Source: Plantactinospora alkalitolerans (GTDB lineage Bacteria > Actinomycetota > Actinomycetes > Mycobacteriales > Micromonosporaceae). From it: DNA of 64,000 nucleotides. The stretch covers positions 95,353-159,352 of the forward strand of contig NZ_JADPUN010000422.1 of assembly GCF_015690345.1 (NCBI RefSeq). Reading direction: 5' to 3'. Within the stretch, counting starts at the first letter, position 1. The number at the start of each line of letters is the position of its first letter. The position numbers were made by a program, and so were the translations under genes. Positions 14,598-23,559 of this stretch are shown here, in pieces. The notes below the pieces were generated by a model. It did not search any database. It had not been told where the DNA came from and saw only the letters and a list, made by a program, of their open reading frames with translations.

Positions 14598-16604
14598 GTG
14601 CCCGAGATCCCGTCTGTCACCTCGGTCCTCGTCACCGCCGACTACCGGTCGACCAGCGGCCTGCCGCTGTACGGCATCGTGACGTTCACCCCGTCGACGC
14701 TGGGTATCGCGGACGGCGCGGTCGTCATCCCGAGCACCGTCGAGGTGCGGGTGGTCGACGGCCGGCTCGCGGTGGCCCTGGCTGTGTCCGACGACCCGGA
14801 CCTGGCGCCGGCCGGCATGACGTACGCGGTGACCGAGGACTTCGGTGTCGGGCTCGGACAGTACGAGATCACCCTGACGGCGGACATGGCCCCCGCGGTC
14901 GAACTGAACGACGTCGCGCCGTGGCCCCGCCCGCCGATCTCCGACCCGCCGCCGCCCAGCGCCGTCTACGTCGGCAGCGTCAACGGGCGCACCGGTGCTG
15001 TCACGCTCACCAAGTCCGACGTCGGGCTCGGTGCCGTCGACAACACCAGCGACGCGGCCAAGCCGGTGTCTACGGCGGCGGCGACGGCGCTGGCCGGAAA
15101 GCAGGCGAGCCTGCCATCGGGTAGCGCCAGCCAGTTCCTGCGCGGCTCCGACAAGACGTTCGTCGCGGTCACGAAGGATGACGTCGGCCTCGGCAACGTC
15201 GACAACACCTCGGACGCGGCCAAGCCGGTGTCGACGGCGACGGCGACGGCACTCGGCGGCAAGCAGGCCACCCTGCCGTCGGGCACCTCCAGTCAGTTCC
15301 TGCGCGGCTCGGATCACACCTTCGTGTCGGTCTCGAAGTCGGCGGTGGGTCTGGACCAGGTCGACAACGTCGCGGACGCGAACAAGCCGATCTCGAACGC
15401 CACGCAGTCGGCGTTGAACGCCAAGCAGGCGAGCCTACCGTCGGGTACCGCGTCGCAGTTCCTGCGCGGCTCCGACAAGACGTTCGTCGCGGTCGCGAAG
15501 GCCGATGTGGGCCTGGGCAGTGTCGACAACACCAGCGACGCGGCCAAGCCGGTGTCGACGGCGACGGCGACGGCGCTGGCCGGAAAGTTGAACCTGACCG
15601 GCGGCACGGTCAGCGGCGCGGTGCTGACGAGCGCCGGCGGCCAGGCCGGCACGGGTTCCCAGCCGCTGACGACGGTCGCGTACGTCCAGTCACGTGAAGA
15701 GAACCTGATCACCAACGGTTCGGGCCTGTTGGGCAACAACTACAACTTCTCCAGCTTCACCTTCGACCCGACGGTGACGTACGCCGGCGGCGGGTCGTTC
15801 CGGCACGCGACGTTCTCGGCCGTGGCCACCAACGACGAGCTGATCCCGGTCATCCCGACCAGCACGTACCGGCTGAGCGTGCACGCGATCTCGTCGGTGT
15901 ACGCGGTCGGGGCGAAGGCGTTGCTGGGGATCGCCCCGTACGACATCGACGGGCTCGGGATCACCCCGCAGAACTACATGAAGTACACCGGGTCGACCGA
16001 CACGACCCTCGCCGCGCAGCTGAATCCGGGCGACACCACCGTGCAGCTGACGAACGCGGCCGGCTGGTACAACGGCGCCCTGAACAGCACGAACAGCCAC
16101 TTCATCTGGTACGGCTACGTGAACAGCAAGGGCTACACGTACCCGAACTACACCTACACGCGGCGGTCGAGCACCACATACAAGGCCGGCGGCTGGTGGG
16201 CCAGCGGCGGCATCTCCAGCAACACGATCACGCTCAACGGGGCCTGGAGCGGGCCAGTGATCCCGGCGGGTACGGCGGTGCGGAACTCGACCGGCGGTAG
16301 CACCTACAAGTACATCGCCGGCACGAACGTCGAGATCCCCGCCACCTGGACCGCGTACAGCGGCTACATCGGCGGCTACGACACGGCCGCGACCGGCGGG
16401 AACAACACCTTCCCGTACGGCACCGCCTACGTCCGGATCGTGTTCCTCCTCAACCGGGACGTAGCCGGCAACACGACCAACGTCGGCCCGGTGTCTCTCA
16501 CCTCGAACGCGACCACCTCGGCGATCGTCCTGCGGTCGCCGAACGGCACCGCGTACCAGATCACCGTCGACAACTCCGGCGTACTGGCGGCGACCGCCCT
16601 GTAG
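14598..16604 (+). CDS. Tail fibre with tandem VDN repeats
   Basis: A 668-residue protein. N-terminal beta domain to about 115, a Pro-rich hinge (PPPPSAVY), then VGSVNGRTGAVTL and four tandem units of about 50 residues built on VGLGxVDNTSDAAKPVS and SQFLRGSDKTFV (about 135-330). Such repeats form trimeric fibre shafts. The C-terminal part is Gly/Tyr/Thr-rich beta (NYMKYTGST, GYIGGYDTAATGG) and should hold the receptor-binding end. GAGGGGG at 14586 selects GTG 14598 over GTG 14592. It lies inside the head operon rather than with the tail genes, an unusual place. Confidence 0.8.
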   Translation: MPEIPSVTSVLVTADYRSTSGLPLYGIVTFTPSTLGIADGAVVIPSTVEVRVVDGRLAVALAVSDDPDLAPAGMTYAVTEDFGVGLGQYEITLTADMAPAVELNDVAPWPRPPISDPPPPSAVYVGSVNGRTGAVTLTKSDVGLGAVDNTSDAAKPVSTAAATALAGKQASLPSGSASQFLRGSDKTFVAVTKDDVGLGNVDNTSDAAKPVSTATATALGGKQATLPSGTSSQFLRGSDHTFVSVSKSAVGLDQVDNVADANKPISNATQSALNAKQASLPSGTASQFLRGSDKTFVAVAKADVGLGSVDNTSDAAKPVSTATATALAGKLNLTGGTVSGAVLTSAGGQAGTGSQPLTTVAYVQSREENLITNGSGLLGNNYNFSSFTFDPTVTYAGGGSFRHATFSAVATNDELIPVIPTSTYRLSVHAISSVYAVGAKALLGIAPYDIDGLGITPQNYMKYTGSTDTTLAAQLNPGDTTVQLTNAAGWYNGALNSTNSHFIWYGYVNSKGYTYPNYTYTRRSSTTYKAGGWWASGGISSNTITLNGAWSGPVIPAGTAVRNSTGGSTYKYIAGTNVEIPATWTAYSGYIGGYDTAATGGNNTFPYGTAYVRIVFLLNRDVAGNTTNVGPVSLTSNATTSAIVLRSPNGTAYQITVDNSGVLAATAL

Positions 16605-16688
16605 CGGGCCGCTCGACATCTTCCGAGCCCGGGGTTCTGTCCGGGTCGGCCTGTTTCACACCCGGCCCTGACCGGGTTTGTTCATCCA

Positions 16689-16718
16689 GCGCTCGCCGTC
16701 ACGGTGGGCGCTTTTCTT
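16689..16718 (+). terminator. Terminator after the tail fibre gene
   Basis: GCGCTCGCC pairs with GGTGGGCGC (9 bp, two G-T) around a 5-nt loop, then TTTTCTT. It separates the fibre transcript from the scaffold-capsid genes, which restart at a GGGGAG site before 16744. A weaker CCCGG/CCGGG hairpin lies just upstream. Confidence 0.65.
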
Positions 16719-16743
16719 CTACCCGCCAAGGGGAGATTTGTCC

Positions 16744-16947
16744 ATGTCGTCCACATCTTCGGTCGCGGCAGCCAGTGGCGCGCCCGAACCCACCACCGCT
16801 GAACTGCTCGGCGACTTCCGCCGGGAACTGCTGACACAGCAGGTCCCGTACGAGATCGTCAACGACCTGGTCCTGCACGCGGGAGCAACGCTGATCAACG
16901 ACGGCCTCGTGGTCCGCGCCGCGGACGAAGTCGGTGGTCGGCGATGA
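16744..16947 (+). CDS. Hypothetical small protein
   Basis: A 67-residue protein, helical (AELLGDFRRELLTQQVPYEIVNDLVLHAG). Similar small proteins precede scaffold genes in actinophages, but the role is unknown. Its ATG has GGGGAG upstream, and the stop overlaps the scaffold start (ATGA at 16944-16947). Confidence 0.65.
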   Translation: MSSTSSVAAASGAPEPTTAELLGDFRRELLTQQVPYEIVNDLVLHAGATLINDGLVVRAADEVGGRR

Positions 16948-17780
16948 CGCAGCCTGCCGGTGACAGCACCGCCGCCGGTACCGCCGGTACCACGGCGACC
17001 GGAACCGATCAGACCCCCGCACCAGCGCCCGCGCCCGTACCGACGCCGCCGGCGTCGACCGCTCCTTCACCTGCCGCTGCGCCGCAGCAGCCGGCCGCAC
17101 CCGCCGCCGGCGGGGCGCCGGCACCGGCGAACCCGGGAGCACCGTGGCGCGAACTGCCGGTCGAGGACCAGGTCGAGTACTGGCGGGCCCAGTCCCGCCG
17201 CCACGAATCCCGCCACCTGGGCGCGCTCGGACTGCAGCCGGGCGAACTGGACCAGCTCCGGGCGACCGCCGCCGAGCACCAGCGCCAGGTGGAGGCGAAC
17301 CAGACCGAGCACGAGCGCGCGGTGGCGGCTGCCGAGGCGAGGGGCCGGACCGCGGCCCTCGCTGAAGTCGGCGGCCAGCTTGTCGACGCGCAGATGCGGG
17401 TCTCGATCGGCGACCGGATGACCGACGACCAGGTGACAGAACTGTTGCAGAACCTCGACCTGCGCCGCTTCCAGACCGCCGCCGGCGGCGTGGACCGCGA
17501 CCGGGTCGCCGCGTTCGTCGGCACGCTTCTGCCGCAGGCCGCCGCGCCGGTCACCCCTGCCGTACCGGCATCGCCGGCCGGCCAGCCCCAGGTGCCCGCC
17601 ACGGGTGCCGCCCCGCAAGCCCCGGCTGCCGTCACGGGAGCCCCCCTTCGCCCCGCGCCCGACATGGGCCAGGGCACGCACGCGGCAACCCGCCCGAGCG
17701 GCCTCGCCGCCGGCGCCGAGATCGCGCGTCAGCGCTTCGGCGATCGGCAGGCCCAGCCGCCGGCGACTCCGCAGCTGTAA
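16944..17780 (+). CDS. Capsid assembly scaffold protein
   Basis: A 278-residue protein. N-terminal 70 residues are Thr/Pro/Ala low complexity. Residues about 75-165 form a charged helical coil (YWRAQSRRHESRHLGALG, LRATAAEHQRQVEANQTEHERAV). MRVSIGDRMTDDQVTELL follows, and the C-terminus is Pro/Ala-rich. This layout and the position directly before decoration and capsid genes match phage scaffolds, which guide capsid assembly and then leave. Confidence 0.8.
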   Translation: MTQPAGDSTAAGTAGTTATGTDQTPAPAPAPVPTPPASTAPSPAAAPQQPAAPAAGGAPAPANPGAPWRELPVEDQVEYWRAQSRRHESRHLGALGLQPGELDQLRATAAEHQRQVEANQTEHERAVAAAEARGRTAALAEVGGQLVDAQMRVSIGDRMTDDQVTELLQNLDLRRFQTAAGGVDRDRVAAFVGTLLPQAAAPVTPAVPASPAGQPQVPATGAAPQAPAAVTGAPLRPAPDMGQGTHAATRPSGLAAGAEIARQRFGDRQAQPPATPQL

Positions 17781-17860
17781 CACCGCACGGCCCGCATCGA
17801 AGGGGTCATCCCAGGCGCCGGGCTCCCGTCTTTCCCTTTCGATCAAGGAGCTAGTCCATC

Positions 17861-18586
17861 GTGGACATTTCCCTGACGACTGAGGCGTGGACGGTCGAGA
17901 AGAGGGACTGGCTCGGCAGCCGCGACGGCACCGAGTTCACACGCACCATCACCCTGCATCTCGCGTCGTTCACCGCCAACGTCCACTACCCGAACGGGTT
18001 CATCCCGTCGGGCATCGTCATCGCCAAGATCACCTCTGGGACTGGCACCGGCCTGTACGGCCCGTACGCCGGCAGCACCTCCGAGGCGCAGACCGTCACC
18101 ATCACCGGCACTCCGACCGGTGGCACCTTCACCCTCACCTGGGACGGGCAGACCTCTGGCGCGATCGCGTACAACGCGACCGCGTCGGCGGTGCAGACCG
18201 CCCTGGAGGCCATGTCGAACATCAACCCCGGCGACGTGTCGGTGTCCGGCGGCCCTGGCCCCGGCACCCCGTACGTGGTGGCGTTCGCCGGCCGCTACGT
18301 CGGCGACAACGTGCCGCAGATGACCGCCTCGGGCGCGTCGCTGACCGGCGGCTCGTCGCCGGCTGTCGGGGTCACCACCACCACTGCGGGTGGTTCCGGT
18401 TCCAGCAACGGCCTGGAGATCCCGGACGGCTTCCTCTTCAACTCCACGCACGTGCGGAGCACCCGCAACCTGGGCGCCCCGCTGCACTGGCGCGGGGTGA
18501 TCCGCACCAGCAAGTTGCCGGCCGGCAACGGGTTGGACGCCAACGCCCGCGACGTGCTGGGCGCCAAGTTCCGGTTCGAGGCGTGA
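17861..18586 (+). CDS. Head decoration protein with Ig-like insertion
   Basis: A 241-residue protein. The ends (FTRTITLHLASF, YPNGFIPSGIVIAKI, LYGPYAG, then GFLFNSTHVRSTRNLGAPLHWRGVIR) match a small lambda-gpD-type decoration fold. The Gly/Thr-rich middle (residues about 70-185: ITGTPTGGTFTLTWDG, TALEAMSNINPGDVSV) looks like an inserted Ig-like domain exposed on the capsid surface. GTG start after AAGGAG; the 18600 capsid gene follows by 13 bases. Confidence 0.75.
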   Translation: MDISLTTEAWTVEKRDWLGSRDGTEFTRTITLHLASFTANVHYPNGFIPSGIVIAKITSGTGTGLYGPYAGSTSEAQTVTITGTPTGGTFTLTWDGQTSGAIAYNATASAVQTALEAMSNINPGDVSVSGGPGPGTPYVVAFAGRYVGDNVPQMTASGASLTGGSSPAVGVTTTTAGGSGSSNGLEIPDGFLFNSTHVRSTRNLGAPLHWRGVIRTSKLPAGNGLDANARDVLGAKFRFEA

Positions 18587-18599
18587 GGAGGGCTGACCG

Positions 18600-19646
18600 A
18601 TGATCATCGATGAGTATGTCGAGCCGGCCCTGCTGACCGGCTTCGTCCGCAACGTTCCAACCCCGTACGCGTTGCTGTTGAACCAGGTGCTGCCGGACCG
18701 GTTCATCCCGGACATCGAGGCGGCGATCGACCAGGTGACCCGGGTCAACCGGGCCGCCCAGTTCCGCAGCTGGGACACGGAAACGCCCATCGGCGTCCGT
18801 GACTCCTTCCAGCGCAGCCGCGTGAAGCTCCCTCCGCTCGGCATCAAGACGCCGATCGGCGAGCACGAGCGGCTGATGCTGGAGCGGATTCGCACCGGCG
18901 GCGACAACCGCGACGGTTACGTCAACGCCATCTACGACGACGCGGCGAACAACACCCGTGCGGTCCTGAACCGCATGGAGGTCGCTCGCGGCGACGTGCT
19001 GGTGGACGGAAAGTTCACGTTGGCGGGTGAGAACGGCCTGTTCCTGGAGGCCGACTTCGGCGTGCCGGGCAGCAACATCGTGAACGCCGCGGTGGTGTGG
19101 TCCGACCACGACGACTCGCACCCGTTGCAGGAGATCAAGACCTGGGTCGACACCTACATCGACATCAACGGTGAGGCTCCGGGGTCGATCCTGACCAGCA
19201 ACACCGTGATGAACAACCTGCTGCTCGCGGACGAGTTCCGCAAGTTGTTCAACACGGTCGGCTCCCCGCTGAACGCCAGCCCGAACCTGATCACCCCGGT
19301 TCAGGTGAACCAGGTGCTCCAGGCGCACGGCCTGCCGCCGATCCAGCAGTACAACACCAAGATCCAGGTCGATGGCGTGAACACCCGGGTCATCCCCGAG
19401 GACAAGCTCATCTTCCTGCCGTCGGACCGTGACAGCCTCGGCTTCACCGCCTGGGGCGTCACCGCCGAGGCGTTGGAACTGGCCGGCGTCAGCAACCCGC
19501 AGCTGTCTTTCCAGGAGCTGCCCGGGTTGATCGGTGTCGTGCTGCGCGAGGGCGACCCGGTGCGGGTGTGGACCAAGGTCGGCGCGGTCGGCATGCCGAT
19601 CATCACCGACCCCAACAAGCTCATGGTCGCCGACGTCCTGGCGTAA
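18600..19646 (+). CDS. Major capsid protein
   Basis: A 348-residue protein of the HK97-fold, lambda gpE-like family. EYVEPALLTGFVR and LPDRFIPDIEAAIDQV form the N-arm; VKLPPLGIKTPIGEHERL lies in the E-loop region; a central GKFTLAGENG and PGSILTSNTVMNNLL helix, and a C-terminal P-domain ending VGAVGMPIITDPNKL. GAGGAGG precedes the ATG. It lies directly after scaffold and decoration genes. Confidence 0.9.
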   Translation: MIIDEYVEPALLTGFVRNVPTPYALLLNQVLPDRFIPDIEAAIDQVTRVNRAAQFRSWDTETPIGVRDSFQRSRVKLPPLGIKTPIGEHERLMLERIRTGGDNRDGYVNAIYDDAANNTRAVLNRMEVARGDVLVDGKFTLAGENGLFLEADFGVPGSNIVNAAVVWSDHDDSHPLQEIKTWVDTYIDINGEAPGSILTSNTVMNNLLLADEFRKLFNTVGSPLNASPNLITPVQVNQVLQAHGLPPIQQYNTKIQVDGVNTRVIPEDKLIFLPSDRDSLGFTAWGVTAEALELAGVSNPQLSFQELPGLIGVVLREGDPVRVWTKVGAVGMPIITDPNKLMVADVLA

Positions 19647-19656
19647 GGGGGACGAC

Positions 19657-20166
19657 ATGGCGAGGAAGCTGGCCCGGCGGCAGTACGCCGCCGGGCAGTG
19701 GTGGGAGCCCGAGGACAACATGCCCGAAGAGGTCGCCGCCACCATCACCAACCCGAAGGCGTGGGAAGCCGGCGATGCCGGGCCGGACGGCAAGTCCGCC
19801 CGGCCACCAATCGCTGGATACGAGGGACACCTCCTGTCCGGATACGTCCACCTCGGCAACGAACGCTACGGGCCTTTCGATCCGGTGCCGGAGGATGCGG
19901 CGCGCCGCATCACCAACCCGAAGGCGTGGGTAGCCGGCGAGGTTCCGCAGTTCGTCGACAGTGACACCGCCGAACCCGGAGACGAGGAGCCGGCTGCGCC
20001 AACCCGGCGCAGCACGGTCCCGCCGCCGCCCCGGGTTGGCCGGGGCAGCGGCATCGAAGCCTGGGCGAGTTTTGCCGAGGCGAACGACGTCGACGTGCCG
20101 GACGGCGCGAGCCGCGACGAGATCATCGCCGCGTGCGAGGACGCCGGGGCGCTCGACCGGTCCTGA
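19657..20166 (+). CDS. Hypothetical protein with internal repeat
   Basis: A 169-residue protein. The motif (A)TITNPKAWEAG near residues 30-40 recurs as RITNPKAWVAGEV near 88-100, so a segment of about 57 residues seems duplicated. The C-terminal part (AWASFAEANDVDVPDGASRDEIIAACEDAG) resembles a small LEM/SAP-like helical module common in head-tail region proteins. Position after the capsid gene suggests a neck or head completion accessory. Confidence 0.7.
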   Translation: MARKLARRQYAAGQWWEPEDNMPEEVAATITNPKAWEAGDAGPDGKSARPPIAGYEGHLLSGYVHLGNERYGPFDPVPEDAARRITNPKAWVAGEVPQFVDSDTAEPGDEEPAAPTRRSTVPPPPRVGRGSGIEAWASFAEANDVDVPDGASRDEIIAACEDAGALDRS

Positions 20167-20230
20167 GAAGCCTCACCCCGGCGGCGGATATCCCCGCCCG
20201 CCGCCGGGGTGACTCGGGAAGGAGTCGCCC

Positions 20231-20653
20231 GTGACGTCGTACGCCACCGTCAACGAAATCACCAAACTCACGGGGCCGCTCACCTCCGAGCAGCAGACGC
20301 AGGTGGCCGACCTTCTGGCCCGGGCGTCCGCGATGCTGCGTGGCGCGGTGCCGGACCTCCAAGAGCGGCTGATCTCCGGCGAGGTCGATCCGGTCAACGC
20401 GTCCACCGCGGTCATCAACATGGTGCTGCGGGTGATGCGGAACCCGCAGGGCCTGACAGCGGAAACCGTCGGCCCGTTCCGACGCGAGTGGGAACGGGAC
20501 TCGTCGACCGCCTGGCTGTCCGTTACCCAGGCCGAACTGGACCTGGTCGCCAAGCCGGCGGAGAAGCCACGGGCCCGGGCGAGCACGATCCGGGTCCGTG
20601 CCGGCCTCGCGCCGCCGGGGCCGTGCTGGGGCAGTCATGTTCGGCGCTGGTGA
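20231..20653 (+). CDS. Head-tail connector (Gp6/Gp15-like adaptor)
   Basis: A 140-residue helical protein: YATVNEITKLTGPLTSEQQTQVADLLARAS is the classic opening of head-tail adaptor proteins, followed by VIRMVLRVMRNPQGL-type helices and FRREWERDSSTAWLSVTQAELDLV. It would sit below the portal ring. GTG start after GGAAGGAG. It overlaps the next gene by 17 bases. Confidence 0.75.
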   Translation: MTSYATVNEITKLTGPLTSEQQTQVADLLARASAMLRGAVPDLQERLISGEVDPVNASTAVINMVLRVMRNPQGLTAETVGPFRREWERDSSTAWLSVTQAELDLVAKPAEKPRARASTIRVRAGLAPPGPCWGSHVRRW

Positions 20654-20951
20654 GACCGAGACGGTGGTCGCGATCCGGCCGCCGCTACGGGACCAGTACG
20701 GCGATCCGGTACCGGGCAGCGGTGTGGAGACCCCGATCGCCGGTTGTCTGTTCGCGCCGGGGCCCTCCGCCGAGATGTTGAACGGTGCGACCCAGGTCGA
20801 CACCGACGGCACCGTGTACGCGCCGGTCGGTGCGGACATCGAGCCGACCGACAAGCTGCGGATCCGGGGCGACGTCTACGAGGTCGTGGGTCGCCCCCGC
20901 CGGTGGGACTCCGTCGGCCTGGAGATCGTCGTCCGCCTCGTCACCGGCTGA
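20637..20951 (+). CDS. Head-tail connector (stopper-like)
   Basis: A 104-residue, mostly beta protein (VAIRPPLRDQYGDPVP, DKLRIRGDVYEVVGRPRRWDSVGLEIVVRL), matching the small Gp16-type neck stopper proteins that close the portal channel. Its ATG lies within the end of the adaptor gene. Assignment rests on fold pattern and synteny. Confidence 0.7.
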   Translation: MFGAGETETVVAIRPPLRDQYGDPVPGSGVETPIAGCLFAPGPSAEMLNGATQVDTDGTVYAPVGADIEPTDKLRIRGDVYEVVGRPRRWDSVGLEIVVRLVTG

Positions 20952-20957
20952 TCGGGG

Positions 20958-21332
20958 GTGGCCGTGGCGACGAAGACGGTCCGGTTCCGGATCAACAACA
21001 AGGGGATCGGCAAGGCGGCCACCGGGCCCGAGAGCAGGGCGGCCGTGTTCGACATGGCCACCAAGATGATGGCCCACGCCGTGTCCATCTCGCCGCACGA
21101 GAGCGGGGACTACGCCGGCTCGTTCGGGATCCACGCGCACATCCGTCGGGACTGGCCGGTTCGTAGGCCAAACCCGCGTGCGTGCGCCGATGTGTTCAAC
21201 GACGACCCCGGCGCCTTGGCGATCGAGAAGGGCACCGCCCGCACCAGACCCGACGGAACCGTGGTCACCACCCACGGTTTCAGGGTGCTGACCCGGACTC
21301 TCCAGCACTTCGAGATCCCGGCGGCGCCGTGA
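20958..21332 (+). CDS. Neck protein (HK97 gp10-like)
   Basis: A 124-residue protein with MAHAVSISPHESGDYAGSFGIHA, the usual core of HK97-gp10-like tail completion proteins, and a C-terminal LTRTLQHFE helix. GTG 20958 and GTG 20964 are both possible; GGGGG at 20954 suits the latter better. The stop overlaps the next start (GTGA at 21329-21332). Confidence 0.7.
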   Translation: MAVATKTVRFRINNKGIGKAATGPESRAAVFDMATKMMAHAVSISPHESGDYAGSFGIHAHIRRDWPVRRPNPRACADVFNDDPGALAIEKGTARTRPDGTVVTTHGFRVLTRTLQHFEIPAAP

Positions 21333-21724
21333 CTGCGCCGCTGCGCCGGTTTCCGGACGTGCAGCGGGTTCTGGTGACGCTGCTCGAACCGCTCGCCGGC
21401 GTCGGCCGGACCGGGATCGAGACGCCCGGTGACCTGCAGTCGAAGCTGCCGTTCGTGCGGGTCATCCGCACCGGCGGCCCCAGTACCCGCACCTCCGACT
21501 ACGCGACCGTCGACGTCGACGTCTTCGCGGCCTCGTACGCCGCCGCCGAACCGCTCGCCGAGCGGATTCGGCAGTACCTGACCGGCCCTCCGCTGAGTTC
21601 CGGCGCCGCAGTGCTGGACCGGATCACCTGCGAATCGGCGGCTGCCGAACTTCCGTGGGCGCCCGGGATTCGTCGCCTGAGCGCGACGTACCGGGTCACC
21701 GCCCGCCGCTACCTGGCGACCTGA
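21329..21724 (+). CDS. Tail terminator-like protein
   Basis: A 131-residue protein: FPDVQRVLVTLLEPLAGVG, LPFVRVIRTGGPSTRTSDYATVDVDVF, then a helix (AAAEPLAERIRQYL) and a final strand (LSATYRVTARRYL). This is the pattern of small tail terminator proteins that cap the tail tube, and the place just before the tube gene agrees. Confidence 0.7.
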   Translation: MTAPLRRFPDVQRVLVTLLEPLAGVGRTGIETPGDLQSKLPFVRVIRTGGPSTRTSDYATVDVDVFAASYAAAEPLAERIRQYLTGPPLSSGAAVLDRITCESAAAELPWAPGIRRLSATYRVTARRYLAT

Positions 21725-21794
21725 AGCCCCACCCACCCGTCCGCCCCGCTGGTCGGGGCTGTTTCGCATGCCCTCGATCACGAGAGGACGCCAG

Positions 21795-22457
21795 ATGCCC
21801 ACTTATTCGGGCGTTGCCGACAAGAAAAACCAGCTCATTCGCCGGGCGCGGGACGGGTCGGTGTTCATCGCGCCTCGTTCCGCCACGGCAATCAGCGCGA
21901 TCACCAGCACGTCTGCCGCCACCTTGGTCGCTCTGCCGGCTGGCTACGAAGACCTCGGTTACACCTCGACCGACGGTGTCACCTACGGCCGGGAGACCGA
22001 GTCGAGCCAGGTGCGCAGTTTCGGCAGCACGGAGCCGACTCGGGAGGACATCACCTCCGACGTCGTCACCATGCAGGTGACCGCGCAGGAAACGAAAATG
22101 CTCTCGATTGGCCTAATGACGGGCGTCGACACGTCTGCTCTGGAGGCCGCGGCGGTCACGGGTGAGTTCGCCATCGCGAAGCCGGACCTGCCGAACCCGC
22201 GCTACTACCACGTCCTGGGCCTTTTCGTCGACGAAAGCTCTGACGGAGAGATCTACATGGCCCGGTATATGCCGAATGCACGTATCACCGAATTCGGCGA
22301 GACGGTCTACACCTCCGACGGGGACGACCCGGTACAGGTGTCCCTTACCTTCACCGGATTTCGCGACAGCACCCTCGGGTATAGTCATAAGTGGATCTTC
22401 GGCGGGCCCGGTTGGCTGGCGCTGCTTGAGGACATGGGAATCGAACAGGCGACGTAG
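21795..22457 (+). CDS. Major tail tube protein
   Basis: A 220-residue protein between connectors and chaperones. YEDLGYTSTDGVTYGRETESSQVRSFGSTEPTRED-type sequence, MQVTAQETKM and a C-terminal DDPVQVSLTFTGFRDSTLGYSHKWIFGG are typical of siphovirus tube proteins that stack as hexamers. GAGAGGACG precedes ATG 21795; the earlier ATG 21768 lacks a site. Confidence 0.8.
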   Translation: MPTYSGVADKKNQLIRRARDGSVFIAPRSATAISAITSTSAATLVALPAGYEDLGYTSTDGVTYGRETESSQVRSFGSTEPTREDITSDVVTMQVTAQETKMLSIGLMTGVDTSALEAAAVTGEFAIAKPDLPNPRYYHVLGLFVDESSDGEIYMARYMPNARITEFGETVYTSDGDDPVQVSLTFTGFRDSTLGYSHKWIFGGPGWLALLEDMGIEQAT

Positions 22458-22549
22458 TCGCGCAATTCGACCGGGGTGGCGCCCTATGGGTGGGGCTCGC
22501 CACCCCGGTTTCCCATTCCCTAAAACGCCATTTCGTCAAGGAGAGTCGC

Positions 22550-22741
22550 ATGCCGCAGAAGCCCCAGAAGTTCGAGTTCGAGACCTACTTTCGCGAGCAC
22601 CCCGTCACCGGCGAGCAGCAGGAACGGACCCCCGACACCCCGTCGCAGGAGGTCAACCTGATCGCCGACGGGTGGCGAAAGAAGCCGAAGGCCACCAAGT
22701 CCACCCCGCCGACCAAGTCGACCGGCGGCAGCAGCTCTTAA
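22550..22741 (+). CDS. Hypothetical small basic protein
   Basis: A 63-residue protein: FEFETYFREHPVTGEQQERTPDT, then a Lys/Thr/Ser-rich tail. AAGGAGA upstream of the ATG is strong. It lies between tube and chaperone genes and may be a minor tail component. Not recognised. Confidence 0.6.
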   Translation: MPQKPQKFEFETYFREHPVTGEQQERTPDTPSQEVNLIADGWRKKPKATKSTPPTKSTGGSSS

Positions 22742-22765
22742 TCCCCAGAAAGGAAAGCCCCACCC

Positions 22766-23077
22766 ATGGCACGTTTCACCGCGTCCCGCCTGGAGCGGGA
22801 ATCGAAGCTACGCGACAAGCGGCAGCGCGATCCGTTCGAATACGAGAGCGAGTCCCCTGGCTACGAAGGCCAGTCGGTCACGTTCCAGGATCCGAACCGG
22901 TTGCACTACCTCCAGCTTCGCAAGCTCGGCAAGGGCGACATCGACGAGACGATCCGCTTGCTCCTGACCCCGGAGGACTACGAGCGTTTCGTCTCCTTTC
23001 CCGAGGTCAACGGCGAGCTGATGCAGGACCTCTTCTCCGCCTACGGGGACCACTATTCGATGGAACCGGGGGAATAG
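22766..23077 (+). CDS. Tail assembly chaperone, short form (G-type)
   Basis: A 103-residue protein: FQDPNRLHYLQLRKLGKGDIDETIRLLL, then EDYERFVSFPEVNGELMQDLFSAY. Location before the tape measure and the overlapping second frame identify it as the gpG equivalent, which coats the tape measure during tail assembly. Near the end, CCG GGG GAA TAG contains a G5-AA run (23068-23074) where a -1 slip yields the longer G-T product. Confidence 0.8.
   Translation: MARFTASRLERESKLRDKRQRDPFEYESESPGYEGQSVTFQDPNRLHYLQLRKLGKGDIDETIRLLLTPEDYERFVSFPEVNGELMQDLFSAYGDHYSMEPGE
23068..23074 (+). promoter_or_regulatory. Slippery heptamer GGGGGAA for -1 frameshift
   Basis: The last codons before TAG are CCG GGG GAA; slipping back one base reads GGG GGA ATA and enters an open frame to 23529. 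Programmed -1 shifting at this gene pair is the rule in siphoviruses. Here the Glu codon re-pairs imperfectly. Confidence 0.7.
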
Positions 23078-23529
23078 ACCGCGCCTCCGAGTTAATTGAC
23101 CGCTTCGGGGACGCGATCGAAGCCGACCTGGCGGACCGTCAGGTCGACCTGGTCGACGAGTGGGGCCAGCGGCGGTTCCGGCGGATTCTCAACCTCGTCG
23201 ACCACCTGCCGCGCAACTCCGCGTACATGCAGGCGTTGACCGACGACGACGAATGGGCCGAGCAGGTTCTCCGCCTGCCCCAGGCCGAGCGGCGACCGAC
23301 GGTTCCGATGGCGGAGTGGTCGCCGGAGGTCGAGCGGCTGACCGATCTCCTCGACCGCGTCGGTGACCTGATTCGGGCGGTCGTGGCGTCCGCCGGCGCG
23401 AAGCCGAAGCGGATGCAGCCGGCACCGAGGCCGACGACGGCGCTGGACCGCGCCCGGGCCCGACGTCGCCGGGCGACACACAACCGGCTCGTCAACGTCC
23501 TCCTGCCACACAAGGCGTCCGACCAGTAG
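23071..23529 (+). CDS. Tail assembly chaperone, frameshift extension (T-type)
   Basis: A 152-codon frame (ASELIDRFGDAIEADLADRQVDL, WGQRRFRRILNLVDHLPRNS, AEWSPEVERLTDLLDRVGDL) with no start of its own near the G gene stop. It is expressed as a G-T fusion by the -1 slip at 23068-23074. The Arg-rich C-terminus (RARARRRRATHNR) may touch the tape measure, whose gene begins 30 bases later. Confidence 0.8.
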   Translation, partial: GIDRASELIDRFGDAIEADLADRQVDLVDEWGQRRFRRILNLVDHLPRNSAYMQALTDDDEWAEQVLRLPQAERRPTVPMAEWSPEVERLTDLLDRVGDLIRAVVASAGAKPKRMQPAPRPTTALDRARARRRRATHNRLVNVLLPHKASDQ

Positions 23530-23559
23530 CGCCCGCCTCTTTCCAGGAGGGAGCGGGTT

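Noticed and set aside
13401..15317. 638-codon open frame on the minus strand
   Set aside because: GC-rich shadow with Arg/Gly-rich low-complexity translation crossing several real rightward genes, including the tail fibre.
15000..15620. Regularly spaced repeats of about 150-180 bp
   Set aside because: They are in-frame coding repeats (VGLGxVDN units) of the tail fibre, not a CRISPR array; spacing and divergence follow codons.
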